From: an uncultured Bdellovibrionales bacterium
GTDB taxonomy: Bacteria > Bdellovibrionota > Bdellovibrionia > Bdellovibrionales > JAMPXM01
Direction of reading: 5' to 3'
DNA: 28,562 nucleotides
NCBI GenBank assembly: GCA_937927435.1
Contig: CALBDW010000054.1
Location: 1-28,562, forward strand
Positions 21,590-28,562 of this stretch are shown here, one piece after another. The position numbers were made by a program, and so were the translations under genes. Under the pieces are notes generated by a model. The model was not told the origin of the DNA and did not search any database. It saw only the letters and a list, made by a program, of their open reading frames with translations. Every line of letters starts with the position of its first letter. The first letter of the stretch is position 1.

Positions 21590-22933
21590 TTACAGGATAT
21601 TGGCGGCCAGTTCCGCCAATTCCGATCTTTCTCCTTTTGTGAGTGTGACGTGGGCCGAGATTCTTTGCCCTTTGAACCGCTCGACCGAGTAGGTGAGACC
21701 ACTTGTCGCGCTGTCCACATAGGGATTGTCGATCTGATAAGCATCGCCCGTCAGAACCACCTTCGTCCCCTCGCCCGCGCGGGTCACGATCGTTTTGATC
21801 TCGTGGGGTGTGAGGTTCTGAGCTTCGTCGACGATCAGATACTGGTTCGGAATCGAACGCCCCCGGATGTAGGTGAGAGGTTCGATGTTGAGCATACCTT
21901 GGTTGATCAGCTCTTGGGCCCGTCCGGCGGCTTTTTTATCGGCTCCCATGAGGAACTCGACGTTGTCGAAGATCGGCTGCATCCAAGGATTCAGTTTTTG
22001 CTCGACGTCACCGGGCAGGTAGCCGAGATCACGCCCCATAGGGAAAATCGGACGGCTGACGAGGAGACGCTGGAAGCGCCCTTCATCCAATGTTTTGTAC
22101 AGTCCTGCGGCGAGAGCCAACAGGGTTTTCCCCGTTCCCGCCTTACCAACCAACGAGACGAACAAAATCTCGTCATTCAAGAGGCAATCCATCGCGAACG
22201 TCTGCTCGACATTTCTCGGATGAATGCCCCAGATACTTTCCGTGGGCGTGATCAGCGGGACGATTCCTCCATCTTTTTCGCTCATGCGCCCGATGGCACT
22301 GTGGCTCGGATTGGAAGCGTCACGCATCACAATGTACTGGTTCGCGACCAATCCGAACGTCTCATCGGTGAGGAGCCGGTCTTTATAGAATTTGTTTATT
22401 ATTTCGGGATCGACGACGACTTCCCGATGCCCTTTGTACATATCTTCGATATCGACTTTTTCGGGCTCGTAGTCCTTCGCATTCACACCAAAAACGTCCG
22501 CCTTGATGCGAAGGTTGATATCCTTCGTCACCAATTCGACCGTGGCGTTCGGATATTTCTTCTGCAGAGCCAAGGCAGTCGCCAAGATGCGGTTGTCCGC
22601 CTTGTTCGGATCCAACTCCGCTGGCATACCCTCGAACTTGAAGTCCGTATTGACGTAAACGACGCTCGAGGTGTTTTCGAGTTTCACACCTTGGGACAGC
22701 GGCCCCTGGGCGCGCAAATGGTCGATAAACCGGCTGAATTGACGAGCGTTGCGTCCGTTTTCGCCGAGATCCCGCTTGAAGCGATCCACCTCTTCGATCA
22801 CGGAGATCGGAATGTGGATGTCGGCGTCGACGAACTTCTTAATGGCGAGCGCATCAAAAAGAATAACGTTGGTGTCCAAAATAACCTTACGAGTTGAACC
22901 GCCCGAAATGACGGCTGCAAGGGAATCGGCCAC
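21590..22933 (-). CDS. PIN-PhoH fusion ATPase (PhoH2-like)
   Basis: The 447-residue protein joins an N-terminal PIN nuclease-type domain (about 15-150) to a C-terminal PhoH ATPase (about 235-447). The PIN part shows KVILDTNVILFDALA with Asp20, SVIEEVDRFKRDL, KADNRILATALAL and LVTKDINLRIKA, retaining the acidic residues needed for metal binding. The PhoH part has Walker A GKAGTGKT (263-270), RDLGYLPGDVEQKLNPW and Walker B YLIVDEAQNLT (365-375). Proteins of this architecture have been described as RNA-unwinding ribonucleases. GTG at 22933 is the start, preceded by AAGGAGG; no ATG fits. The leader carries repeats and a hairpin at 22945-22993. It lies 71 bases upstream of slyD on the same strand and may be co-transcribed. 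Confidence 0.93.
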   Translation of the reverse strand: MADSLAAVISGGSTRKVILDTNVILFDALAIKKFVDADIHIPISVIEEVDRFKRDLGENGRNARQFSRFIDHLRAQGPLSQGVKLENTSSVVYVNTDFKFEGMPAELDPNKADNRILATALALQKKYPNATVELVTKDINLRIKADVFGVNAKDYEPEKVDIEDMYKGHREVVVDPEIINKFYKDRLLTDETFGLVANQYIVMRDASNPSHSAIGRMSEKDGGIVPLITPTESIWGIHPRNVEQTFAMDCLLNDEILFVSLVGKAGTGKTLLALAAGLYKTLDEGRFQRLLVSRPIFPMGRDLGYLPGDVEQKLNPWMQPIFDNVEFLMGADKKAAGRAQELINQGMLNIEPLTYIRGRSIPNQYLIVDEAQNLTPHEIKTIVTRAGEGTKVVLTGDAYQIDNPYVDSATSGLTYSVERFKGQRISAHVTLTKGERSELAELAANIL

Positions 22934-22944
22934 TCCTCCTCCTT

Positions 22945-22993
22945 GGATCCGGCCTTTCGGATGGTAAGGGCTCAGCCCTTCCCGGATCCGGCC
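22945..22993 (-). repeat. Direct repeats flanking a hairpin in the PIN-PhoH leader
   Basis: GGATCCGGCC occurs at 22945-22954 and 22984-22993. Between them AAGGGC (22966-22971) pairs with GCCCTT (22975-22980) around a three-base loop. In the minus-strand RNA the second repeat directly precedes the AAGGAGG ribosome site. GGATCC is self-complementary, so the copies could also pair with each other. A further pair CAATGGA/TCCATTG lies at 23019-23054. Confidence 0.5.
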
Positions 22994-23111
22994 ATTGGAC
23001 CTTCAACCGGCCCTCCGTCAATGGAAGGCTTCGCAGCAGGCCCTATGTCCATTGCATGACATTCGCCGACGGTTGTACACAAAAAATTCGCGTCGGAGTG
23101 GAGGATTTAAG

Positions 23112-23630
23112 TTACCAACGGAGTCCAGACACCAGAACGTCTCCGTGATCCGTTCTAAGACCCGCGCTTACCGTCTCGATAAATTTCACGAAGTGATGCA
23201 GCGCCACGTCGTTAATCGTACCTTTTACGAACGTTCCCCCGTGCCGATTCACGCCCTCTTCAGGAACCGCCCGCACGTTTGTAACGGTAATGACAAACGG
23301 GAAGTATACCTGCTGGTTCAGGTAGATGCGGAAGCCGACTTCGTCGCCGGGTGAAAATTTTCCAATGTTCCCATCGAGGTCGAAAGCGATACCGTCTTCG
23401 GAAACATCATAGAGCTGTACTTTCTGGAGGCCGCGTTCAGGAATCACGATGTGGGCACTGATGAATTCCGTCAGGATCGTCCGCCGCACTTTCCGTCGCT
23501 CGTGTGTTAACATTTCATTGCGGCGCTCGGTCATATCGACCACCGCCCCCAAGCCTTGTTCCCGGCTTTGGGTCGGGCTATGGCTCTTCAGACGGGATCT
23601 TAAATCAATGACATTACTGGCTTTATTCAT
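23112..23630 (-). CDS. PilZ-domain protein (c-di-GMP receptor candidate)
   Basis: The 172-residue protein starts at the ATG at 23630, preceded by a GGTGGGGG ribosome site; the longer frame to 23711 has no support. Residues 1-40 are basic and flexible. The PilZ domain (about 42-150) has the RxxxR motif in ERRKVRR (45-50) and the D-x-S-x-x-G motif in DVSEDG (75-80), the two elements that clasp c-di-GMP. FSPGDEVGFRIYL and the closing strands follow. Both ligand motifs are intact, so binding is likely. Bdellovibrio relatives carry many PilZ proteins as c-di-GMP outputs. It is transcribed divergently from the TonB-like gene. Its partner is unknown. The stop at 23112 is 178 bases from the PIN-PhoH gene. 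Confidence 0.9.
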   Translation of the reverse strand: MNKASNVIDLRSRLKSHSPTQSREQGLGAVVDMTERRNEMLTHERRKVRRTILTEFISAHIVIPERGLQKVQLYDVSEDGIAFDLDGNIGKFSPGDEVGFRIYLNQQVYFPFVITVTNVRAVPEEGVNRHGGTFVKGTINDVALHHFVKFIETVSAGLRTDHGDVLVSGLRW

Positions 23631-23742
23631 TGAACCCCCACCTTCCTTTAACAGCGACATCATATTTATCGGGAAAAAAGCGTCACAGCTTGAGTCAGCT
23701 GTGATAGACAAAAGGCAGAGCGCCCGATAGGGTTATAAGAAA

Positions 23743-24687
23743 ATGCGGTACTTTCGGGGACTTACCATCAGTCTTATTCTCCACGTGATAATCGCCGCCC
23801 TCTTGGCGGTATGGCCGCAGGATTCGTACAGCCCGCGTCTCAATGCGAGACAGAACTTCGTGGAGCTTTTGGAACAACCGGAGCTGCCGCGACGGCCCCG
23901 CCAACCACCACGTGATTCGAAACAAATCGTGCGTTCCGTGGAGATTCCAGAAGAGCTTTTGACGAAGGAAAAGAAGAAAACGGATTTCGCCTCGGAAGAA
24001 GACCGTTACGTCATTGAAGAACAGAGAGCCCGGCTTGTCGATCAAACCAAAAACCGCGGCGGAATCGGATCATCCCGACAAGCGAAACAGAATGGGAACA
24101 CCGGAAAGAAGATCGATTTCACACCGGAGTCTATCTTAGAGCGTGCACAGAAAGAACTTGCGGAAAGCGAGGGCGAACGCGACGTACGGATCGGCGGCCT
24201 TTCGGGCCAAGTGGACGACGAGCCGTTCAACCCGCTTAAGAACACGACGGGGCTCGAAGCGGGCCTGTCGACATTCGGCGAAGTCGTTCCTGACACGATA
24301 AAGTTCGGCGATTTCACCGCTCTTAATACCGACAAGCACCTGTACTATTCATTCTACTCGCGCATGGAAGAAATGATTCGCGGCCGCTGGGTCGCGTACG
24401 CCCGCGCGGCTGTTTACAACTCGCCCACTGAATTCCAGCGCCCAGGCCGAAAGGCCGTTTGGACCACGAAGCTGGAAGTCATTCTCGATTCCGAGGGCCG
24501 TTTTGTGAAAGCGATTCTCATGGAAGGGTCAGGCTCCCGCGCCCTAGACGCGGCTCCTGTTCAAGCCTTCCGCGAAGCTTACCAATTCCCGAATCCGCCG
24601 AAAGAAATGATCAAGGAAGACGGCAACATTCACATCCTCTACGCCTTCAGCGTTAACATCGGCTCCACCCGCTACGCCGACCGTTAA
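23743..24687 (+). CDS. TonB/TolA-type C-terminal domain envelope protein
   Basis: The 314-residue protein has a short cytoplasmic start and one transmembrane helix at 8-24 (ISLILHVIIAALLAVW). A long Pro/charged periplasmic region (50-185) follows, including the helix YVIEEQRARLVDQTK. The globular C-terminal domain (about 198-308) has a YYSFYSRMEEMIRGRWV helix and the strand LEVILDSEGRFVKAILMEGS. SRALDAAPVQAFREAYQFPN comes next, the layout of TonB and TolA ends that touch outer-membrane partners. No ExbB/ExbD genes are close. Family relatives in Myxococcus gliding complexes (GltG/GltJ) also end in TonB-type domains, but those proteins have further domains not seen here. The ribosome site before ATG 23743 is weak. 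Confidence 0.82.
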   Translation: MRYFRGLTISLILHVIIAALLAVWPQDSYSPRLNARQNFVELLEQPELPRRPRQPPRDSKQIVRSVEIPEELLTKEKKKTDFASEEDRYVIEEQRARLVDQTKNRGGIGSSRQAKQNGNTGKKIDFTPESILERAQKELAESEGERDVRIGGLSGQVDDEPFNPLKNTTGLEAGLSTFGEVVPDTIKFGDFTALNTDKHLYYSFYSRMEEMIRGRWVAYARAAVYNSPTEFQRPGRKAVWTTKLEVILDSEGRFVKAILMEGSGSRALDAAPVQAFREAYQFPNPPKEMIKEDGNIHILYAFSVNIGSTRYADR

Positions 24688-24783
24688 ATCCACGTCGGCC
24701 CACCCTAGGGCTGGCCCTGATTCGACGCGCTCTCAAGGTTCTGGACCCCGTGGCGGGCTCTCACTTGCTAAACTGAACACAGA

Positions 24784-25398
24784 ATGACTGCAAACTCATT
24801 CGGATCGTTAGTCCGCCGCTTCTCACTTTCAGTTCTCGCCACGCTGACTCTGCTTGCAGCTACCGAGGCGTTCGCAGGCGTTTTCGAAATCGGTGCGTCG
24901 GGAACATATCGGCGCTCAAATATCGACACCTACGCGTACGACGAGTCGACATCGATAACCGGCTCGATCGCGTATTACCTCAACGAAGCTTCGGCGATCG
25001 AGTTGAGCTACACGGATGGACGCAACAAGCGCGTGGTCTCCGAAAACCAGCCGACCGGGCATGTGACGTATCTGTACTACACTACGGCGGGCTTGGATTT
25101 TGTCTATACCTTCGGTGGCCGTGAGTCGGCGATCCGCCCGTACTTGAAAGCGGGGGCGATTTACATCATCTCCAAGAAACTGTTAGACCAATACAAGTAT
25201 CAGGACGCCACTTTCGCCGCGCGCGAGCGTGAAGACGCGAAAGGGCTCGCTCCGAGCGCGGGCTTCGGCGTCCGTATTTCATTGACGAATAACTGGTCAC
25301 TGAGGCTAGGAGTCGACGCTTGGAGCAGCCGCCCATTGAGCACGGAACCCGTAACGGTCGATTGGTTCGGACGCGCAGGACTCTCGTTCTTGTTCTGA
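24784..25398 (+). CDS. Small outer-membrane beta-barrel protein (OmpW/OmpA-barrel-like)
   Basis: The 204-residue protein has a signal peptide (SVLATLTLLAATEAFA, cleavage near residue 31) followed by about eight strands: FEIGASGTYRRSN, SITGSIAYYLNEASAIELSY, YYTTAGLDFVYTFGG, RPYLKAGAIYII, SAGFGVRISLTNNWSLRLGV and FGRAGLSFLF. It ends in Phe, the outer-membrane targeting signal read by BamA. Size and strand count suit an eight-stranded barrel, with no plug or periplasmic domain. Its 3' end encodes the start of the following lipoprotein gene in another frame. It follows the TonB-type gene by 96 bases, but no clear promoter or terminator is visible between them. Confidence 0.82.
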   Translation: MTANSFGSLVRRFSLSVLATLTLLAATEAFAGVFEIGASGTYRRSNIDTYAYDESTSITGSIAYYLNEASAIELSYTDGRNKRVVSENQPTGHVTYLYYTTAGLDFVYTFGGRESAIRPYLKAGAIYIISKKLLDQYKYQDATFAAREREDAKGLAPSAGFGVRISLTNNWSLRLGVDAWSSRPLSTEPVTVDWFGRAGLSFLF

Positions 25399-26441
25399 TC
25401 TCTCTACTCCCGCTCCTAAACGGCTGCCAAGTCACCTATCTCGTCAAGAGCGCTTACAACCAGTTAAGCCTTCTCAATTCGCGAGTTCGGATCGACCAAG
25501 CTCTGAACGATCCCAAGCTCAACGAAGAAGAGAAAAGAAAGCTCGCGCTCGCAATGGAAGCCATCGAATTCGCGGAAAAAAATCTCGGTCTCAAGCGCAC
25601 GGAAAACTACCGCACCTACGTTCACTTGGACCGTCCCTATGTCACATACGTCGTCAACGCGGCCTACCGCTATGAGCTGAAGCCGTACACGTGGTGGTTT
25701 CCCATCGTAGGTTCCGTGCCCTACAAAGGTTTCTTTTCACCGGATGAAGCGAAAACGGAAGCCGAGAGCCTTTCGAAAAAAGGTTTCGACACACACGTGC
25801 GTGGCGTTTCGGCCTATAGCACGCTCGGCTGGTTCAGCGACCCACTTCTCTCAAGCATGCTCCGCTATAAGGATCACGAACTTGTCGAAACCGTGATTCA
25901 TGAGACCGTGCATGCGACCATTTACATCAAAAACCACGTCGACTTTAACGAACGGCTCGCGGTCTTCATCGGGCAAAAAGGCACTCTCGAGTTCTATCGG
26001 AGCAAAGAAGGCCCGAACGGACCAACCATCCGGCTGATCACAGAGGAAGAACACGACGAGCGCCTGTTCAGCGAGTTCATGTCGAAAGAACTGAAACTGC
26101 TTGAAGAGTGGTACGAGCAAAGGAAAGGAAAAGAAATTTCCGAAGAGATTCGTAAGGAACGATTTAAGGAAATCACCGCGCGGTTCAAAAAAGAAATCCG
26201 CCCGCGCCTCAAGGATCCACGGCGCTATGACGGATTTGAGAACAGTGAATTAAACAACGCGAAGCTATTAAACTACCAGCTTTACTTCGACAATCTGGAC
26301 GACTTCGAAGCCGCGTTTTCAAGCTTGGGCAGCGATTTCCAAAAAATGCTGGAATTCTGCAAATCGCTTGAGAAAGCCGAAGATCCGAAGCTCGAACTTG
26401 AAAAAGCGGCTCGCGAGAACCGGGAGAAAGAACCTCAGTAA
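25320..26441 (+). CDS. Lipoprotein zinc aminopeptidase-like protein (PF10023/COG4324 type)
   Basis: The predicted peptidase has 373 residues from a TTG at 25320, supported by AGGAG seven bases upstream; a second TTG at 25362 would also give a signal peptide. It overlaps the barrel gene by 79 bases in a different frame. The signal region TLVLVLISLLPLLNGC gives a lipidated Cys36. The zinc motif HETVH is at 194-198 and a likely third ligand Glu211 at FNERLAVFIG, as in predicted aminopeptidases of this family. TRP-like segments TYVVNAAYRYELKPYTWWFP and the repeated charged helices after residue 230 are also typical. The C-terminal 30 residues are very charged. It should act on the periplasmic face. 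Its gene tail overlaps the convergent anti-sigma gene by seven bases. Confidence 0.85.
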   Translation: MEQPPIEHGTRNGRLVRTRRTLVLVLISLLPLLNGCQVTYLVKSAYNQLSLLNSRVRIDQALNDPKLNEEEKRKLALAMEAIEFAEKNLGLKRTENYRTYVHLDRPYVTYVVNAAYRYELKPYTWWFPIVGSVPYKGFFSPDEAKTEAESLSKKGFDTHVRGVSAYSTLGWFSDPLLSSMLRYKDHELVETVIHETVHATIYIKNHVDFNERLAVFIGQKGTLEFYRSKEGPNGPTIRLITEEEHDERLFSEFMSKELKLLEEWYEQRKGKEISEEIRKERFKEITARFKKEIRPRLKDPRRYDGFENSELNNAKLLNYQLYFDNLDDFEAAFSSLGSDFQKMLEFCKSLEKAEDPKLELEKAARENREKEPQ

Positions 26442-26821
26442 AAGTCGAACTTCCTCGGTTGAACGGGCATCCAACGGCGCGCGAACGCGCACCAAACGGA
26501 AGCCGTCCAGCTCCGCTTGACCTCGTTGACCGGCTTATCCTCCTCTTTTTCTTCGCTGGCCAAAGGCTCCTCCTCGATAGCGGCAATAATCCGGTCGTGC
26601 AAATCGTCGTAATAGCGCCCGTCTTCAGGAAGAGCTTCCTCGTCCGATTCCTTGACCAGGTTCTTCACCCGCTCAAGTTGGTTCAGGCAATTGCGGTCCG
26701 CCGGCGAATTTTTAAGTAGAATCTTTAGATCTTCCTTCAAACTGGGTTCGAGTTCGCCCTCTAGATACTCTAGCCACCAGTTCTCATCGTAAAGACCACC
26801 CCACATCGATACCTGGCTCAC
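26435..26821 (-). CDS. Putative anti-sigma factor, soluble, no zinc motif
   Basis: The 128-residue protein starts with GTG overlapping the sigma factor stop (GTGA, 26818-26821), with GGAGG seven bases before it. The N-terminal helical part (NWWLEYLEGELEPSLKEDLK, then KNSPADRNCLNQLERV) resembles anti-sigma domains: an ELS/EGEL turn, then a helix and LNQLERVKNLV. The Cys/His zinc ligands of the usual family are absent. A very acidic middle (SDEEALPEDGRYYDD; AAIEEEPLASEEKEEDKP) and a Trp/Arg-rich tail follow, with no transmembrane helix. Such pairs normally keep the sigma factor inactive until stress. The assignment rests mostly on context, and a non-inhibitory partner is possible. Confidence 0.6.
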   Translation of the reverse strand: MSQVSMWGGLYDENWWLEYLEGELEPSLKEDLKILLKNSPADRNCLNQLERVKNLVKESDEEALPEDGRYYDDLHDRIIAAIEEEPLASEEKEEDKPVNEVKRSWTASVWCAFARRWMPVQPRKFDFY

Positions 26822-27432
26822 ACGTCCACCTCCGGAACTGCTTTCGATAGATTTTCAATCCATCCCATTTCGCTCCCCATTCCATCATTAAGCTCAAGAG
26901 CCTCGATACGCGCCTTCAACTTGAGAAGCGCATGACGATAGTTGGCCTTCGCCGTATCATACGGGCATTGCATGATTTCGGCGATCTCTTTGAAGCTCAA
27001 GTCTTCGAAAATCCTTAGCGTCAATGCGATCCGCTGCCGTTCCGGCAGACGGTCGACTTCGGCTCTGATGAATTTTCTCATATCGGCCCTCAACATTCCC
27101 GTTTCGGCGCCAGGGTCGACTCCGAGCGGAACATCTTCGTAATTCACGGTTTCCGGCGCGTTCTCCCCGAACCGGTTCCGGTACTTGTTGCGGGCCGTGT
27201 TCAAAGCGATCTGATACAGCCAGCTCTTGAAGCTCGATCGTCCCTCGAAGAGATGCAGCTTCTGGTACGCCTTGATGAAGCTCTCTTGGACGATGTCCTC
27301 GGCTAGAGCCTGCTCTTTCGTAAAGCGCAAGCTCAGTCTGAGCAGAGCCCGTTGATGTCTCTGAACGAGTTCAGAGAACGATTTACGGTTCCCGGCTTTG
27401 ACTTCTGAAATGAGCTCGATATCGGACTTCAT
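26818..27432 (-). CDS. ECF-type sigma factor (RpoE-like)
   Basis: The 204-residue product directs RNA polymerase to alternative promoters. The ATG at 27432 has AAAGGAG five bases upstream; the longer frame to 27564 is unsupported. Sigma region 2 (about 20-87) includes LAEDIVQESFIKAYQKLHLF and SFKSWLYQIALNTARNKYR. Region 4 (about 127-175) includes LPERQRIALTLRIFEDLSFK and EIMQCPYDTAKANYRHALLK; the linker between them is short, as in ECF factors. The neighbouring putative anti-sigma gene is translationally coupled. The next gene upstream is the FHA-GGDEF cyclase. From memory, this pair resembles Bd0743 and Bd0742 (dgcB) of B. bacteriovorus, where Bd0743 affects chaperonin gene expression. A TATACT at 27510-27515 on this strand is a possible -10 box. 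Confidence 0.93.
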   Translation of the reverse strand: MKSDIELISEVKAGNRKSFSELVQRHQRALLRLSLRFTKEQALAEDIVQESFIKAYQKLHLFEGRSSFKSWLYQIALNTARNKYRNRFGENAPETVNYEDVPLGVDPGAETGMLRADMRKFIRAEVDRLPERQRIALTLRIFEDLSFKEIAEIMQCPYDTAKANYRHALLKLKARIEALELNDGMGSEMGWIENLSKAVPEVDV

Positions 27433-27831
27433 CGTGCTCCTTTCGCCCCCCATTAGACCTGCCGTTCGGCCGGTCCGGTTAATGCCATCCACCATTTTTT
27501 CGGACTCGCAGTATAACGACCTGCCTCCGACGGTGGCACCGGACCGGGAAAGAACTGGACTCATCCTGTCCTTTCGTCGGCTCGGGAAGCCGCTGCTGAA
27601 CCAGTAAGCATATTCAATGCCGTTGAAAGCAGGCGCGCGTTGACCCCGTTTTTCGCACCGAGCGCGAATTAAAAGCGTTCTGCTCGTGTTATCAGGACTT
27701 CAGTCCTAGGAATTGCGTTCAAAAAGGAGTGTCGTTTTTCTACGGCGGCAAAGTGCTTCACATAAAAGCGGAGCGCTTTGCTACCGAGCCAAGCTTTTAG
27801 GTGACATGAATTCAACTTATAGTCGAACGGT
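27433..27831. other. 399-base spacer between sigma factor and FHA-GGDEF genes
   Basis: No convincing gene was found here; the short plus-strand frame at 27713-27985 runs mostly antisense to the cyclase gene. Visible elements are a minus-strand TATACT (27510-27515) as a weak -10 box about 75 bases before the sigma gene, a hairpin AGGACT-TC-AGTCCT near 27700 and the terminator-like hairpin listed at 27764-27779. I looked for the c-di-GMP riboswitch core and did not see it. Confidence 0.5.
27764..27779 (-). terminator. Short terminator-like hairpin after the FHA-GGDEF gene
   Basis: On the minus strand AAAGCG-CTC-CGCTTT forms a six-base-pair stem with a three-base loop, and the T run reaches four with 27764. 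It is 52 bases past the cyclase stop. The stem is short and AT-containing, so termination may be partial. Confidence 0.4.
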
Positions 27832-28562
27832 TTATGATGCGGCCGTCACACGGTTGCGGCCGTTACGTTTCGACGCATACAGAGCGGTGTCCGCTTTGCT
27901 GAAGAGCTCTTCCCATGACGCCATCTCGGGCTCTTTCGTCGCGACTCCCACCGAAATCGTCACCGGAATCTTCGTTCCTTGGTAAACGAATGGATGAGCC
28001 TCGATCGTCGTCCGCAAGCGTTCCCCGATTTCGAGGGCCTGTTGCAAGTTGCTTCCGAAAAGGAGAACGACGAACTCCTCACCCCCATAACGGGCGAAGA
28101 AATCGTCCAAGCGGATCAACCGTGTCCCAATCACCGAGGCAAGCTCCTTCAAAACGTAGTCGCCCGCCGGATGTCCATATGTATCGTTGATCTTCTTGAA
28201 GTGGTCGATATCGAAAACCGCGATACTCAGGGGTACTTTCAAAATCTTCGCGCGCTTGAAGCTTTCGGCACCCTTCACATCGAGCGCTCCCTTATTGTAG
28301 ACGCCCGTGAGCGGGTCCTTTTCGCTCTTATTTTGAAGCTGCTCCAGCGCGTGCGCTTCGATCGAACCGCGTTCAAGGAATTTGAACAAAACGTTGCCCG
28401 TTTTGATTTGGTCGTTGTTATTGAGCTTCACCGGAACGAGCGGAGGCAGGGCCTCGTCATTCACCACCGTTCGGTTCGACGATTCAAGATCGAGAATGTA
28501 AACATCGCCGCCCAAAAGCGAGAGCTTCGCGTGCGAACGAGAAACCGAGCGGTCATCGACGA
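27832..28562 (-). CDS. dgcB: FHA-GGDEF diguanylate cyclase, N-terminus cut by window edge (DgcB-like)
   Basis: The frame is open from the right edge (243 codons plus part of one), so the start is missing. The FHA domain is visible from its SVSRSHAKLSLLGG strand through YILDLESSNRTVVNDEALPP to the last strand. A linker helix with EAHALEQLQNKSEKDPLTG leads into the cyclase domain. That domain has FDIDHFKKINDTYGHPAGD and the active-site loop GGEEF, preceded by five residues and the RLDD inhibitory site (RxxD). KIPVTISVGVA and ADTALYASKRNGRNRV follow. All catalytic and product-inhibition residues are present. It should make c-di-GMP, gated by phosphopeptide binding. In B. bacteriovorus the FHA-GGDEF protein DgcB is needed for prey invasion; the neighbour sigma gene supports orthology, though sequence identity was not computed. 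Confidence 0.9.
   Translation of the reverse strand, partial: VDDRSVSRSHAKLSLLGGDVYILDLESSNRTVVNDEALPPLVPVKLNNNDQIKTGNVLFKFLERGSIEAHALEQLQNKSEKDPLTGVYNKGALDVKGAESFKRAKILKVPLSIAVFDIDHFKKINDTYGHPAGDYVLKELASVIGTRLIRLDDFFARYGGEEFVVLLFGSNLQQALEIGERLRTTIEAHPFVYQGTKIPVTISVGVATKEPEMASWEELFSKADTALYASKRNGRNRVTAAS

Noticed and set aside
21542..22897. A 451-codon open frame on the plus strand
   Set aside because: It lies wholly antisense to the PIN-PhoH gene, whose motifs are intact, and its product has no recognisable domain; it reflects third-position GC bias.
27700..27831. Possible c-di-GMP riboswitch or tRNA next to the cyclase gene
   Set aside because: Neither the conserved riboswitch core nor a cloverleaf with a T-loop could be found.
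1..28562. Mobile elements, CRISPR array or phage genes
   Set aside because: No transposase, integrase, regularly spaced repeats, terminal repeats or structural phage proteins were seen on either strand.

Overview
The window looks like chromosomal DNA from a predatory or Bdellovibrio-like member of the Bdellovibrionota. It is moderately GC-rich, gene-dense, and mostly coded on the minus strand. The best taxonomic hints are four: tandem outer-membrane beta-barrel genes of the myxobacterial/Bdellovibrio type followed by a TPR gene; an FHA domain fused to a sigma-54 activator; an FHA-GGDEF diguanylate cyclase lying next to an ECF sigma factor, the arrangement I recall for dgcB (Bd0742) and the RpoE-like factor Bd0743 of B. 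bacteriovorus; and a CpaF ATPase standing outside any full pilus locus. This placement is inference from gene content. I could not run a search. No rRNA, tRNA, CRISPR array, insertion sequence, integrase or phage gene was found, and nothing suggests recent transfer.

Layout. 1-2370 (minus): two related beta-barrel outer-membrane proteins, then a TPR protein that overlaps the second by ATGA and runs off the left edge. 2496-6787 (minus): a tightly packed operon engB-kdsB-pyrG-kdsD. It joins a ribosome-assembly GTPase to three enzymes of Kdo and CTP supply for lipopolysaccharide; PyrG makes the CTP that KdsB consumes. 6995-8311 (plus): FHA/sigma-54 activator, convergent with a FliL-like membrane protein (8301-9308, minus). 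9469-10116 (plus): a lipoprotein. 10132-11172 (minus): another outer-membrane protein.

11296-19437 is a long minus-strand block. In transcription order it holds a conserved small protein, a periplasmic cupredoxin-like protein, CpaF, a structured spacer with a possible 43-residue protein, a sensor-like coiled-coil protein, enolase, FtsB, a small HTH regulator and a proofreading-deficient DNA polymerase I. 19600-21008 (plus): a MAPEG-family membrane protein and an RNA methyltransferase, ended by a bidirectional terminator shared with slyD. 21048-23630 (minus): SlyD, a PIN-PhoH ATPase and a PilZ protein.

23743-26441 (plus): a TonB-C-terminal envelope protein, a small outer-membrane barrel and a lipoprotein metallopeptidase. 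26435-28562 (minus): a putative anti-sigma factor, its ECF sigma factor, and the FHA-GGDEF cyclase cut by the right edge.

Most of the window is housekeeping (LPS precursor synthesis, glycolysis, division, replication and repair, RNA modification, folding) interleaved with envelope and signalling genes. Envelope and c-di-GMP/FHA functions recur: five or more outer-membrane or lipoproteins, PilZ, GGDEF, and two FHA proteins. The less explained parts are the GltABC-like outer-membrane trio, the orphan CpaF with its cupredoxin-like and small conserved neighbours, the structured spacer after cpaF, and the FliL-like protein outside any flagellar cluster.
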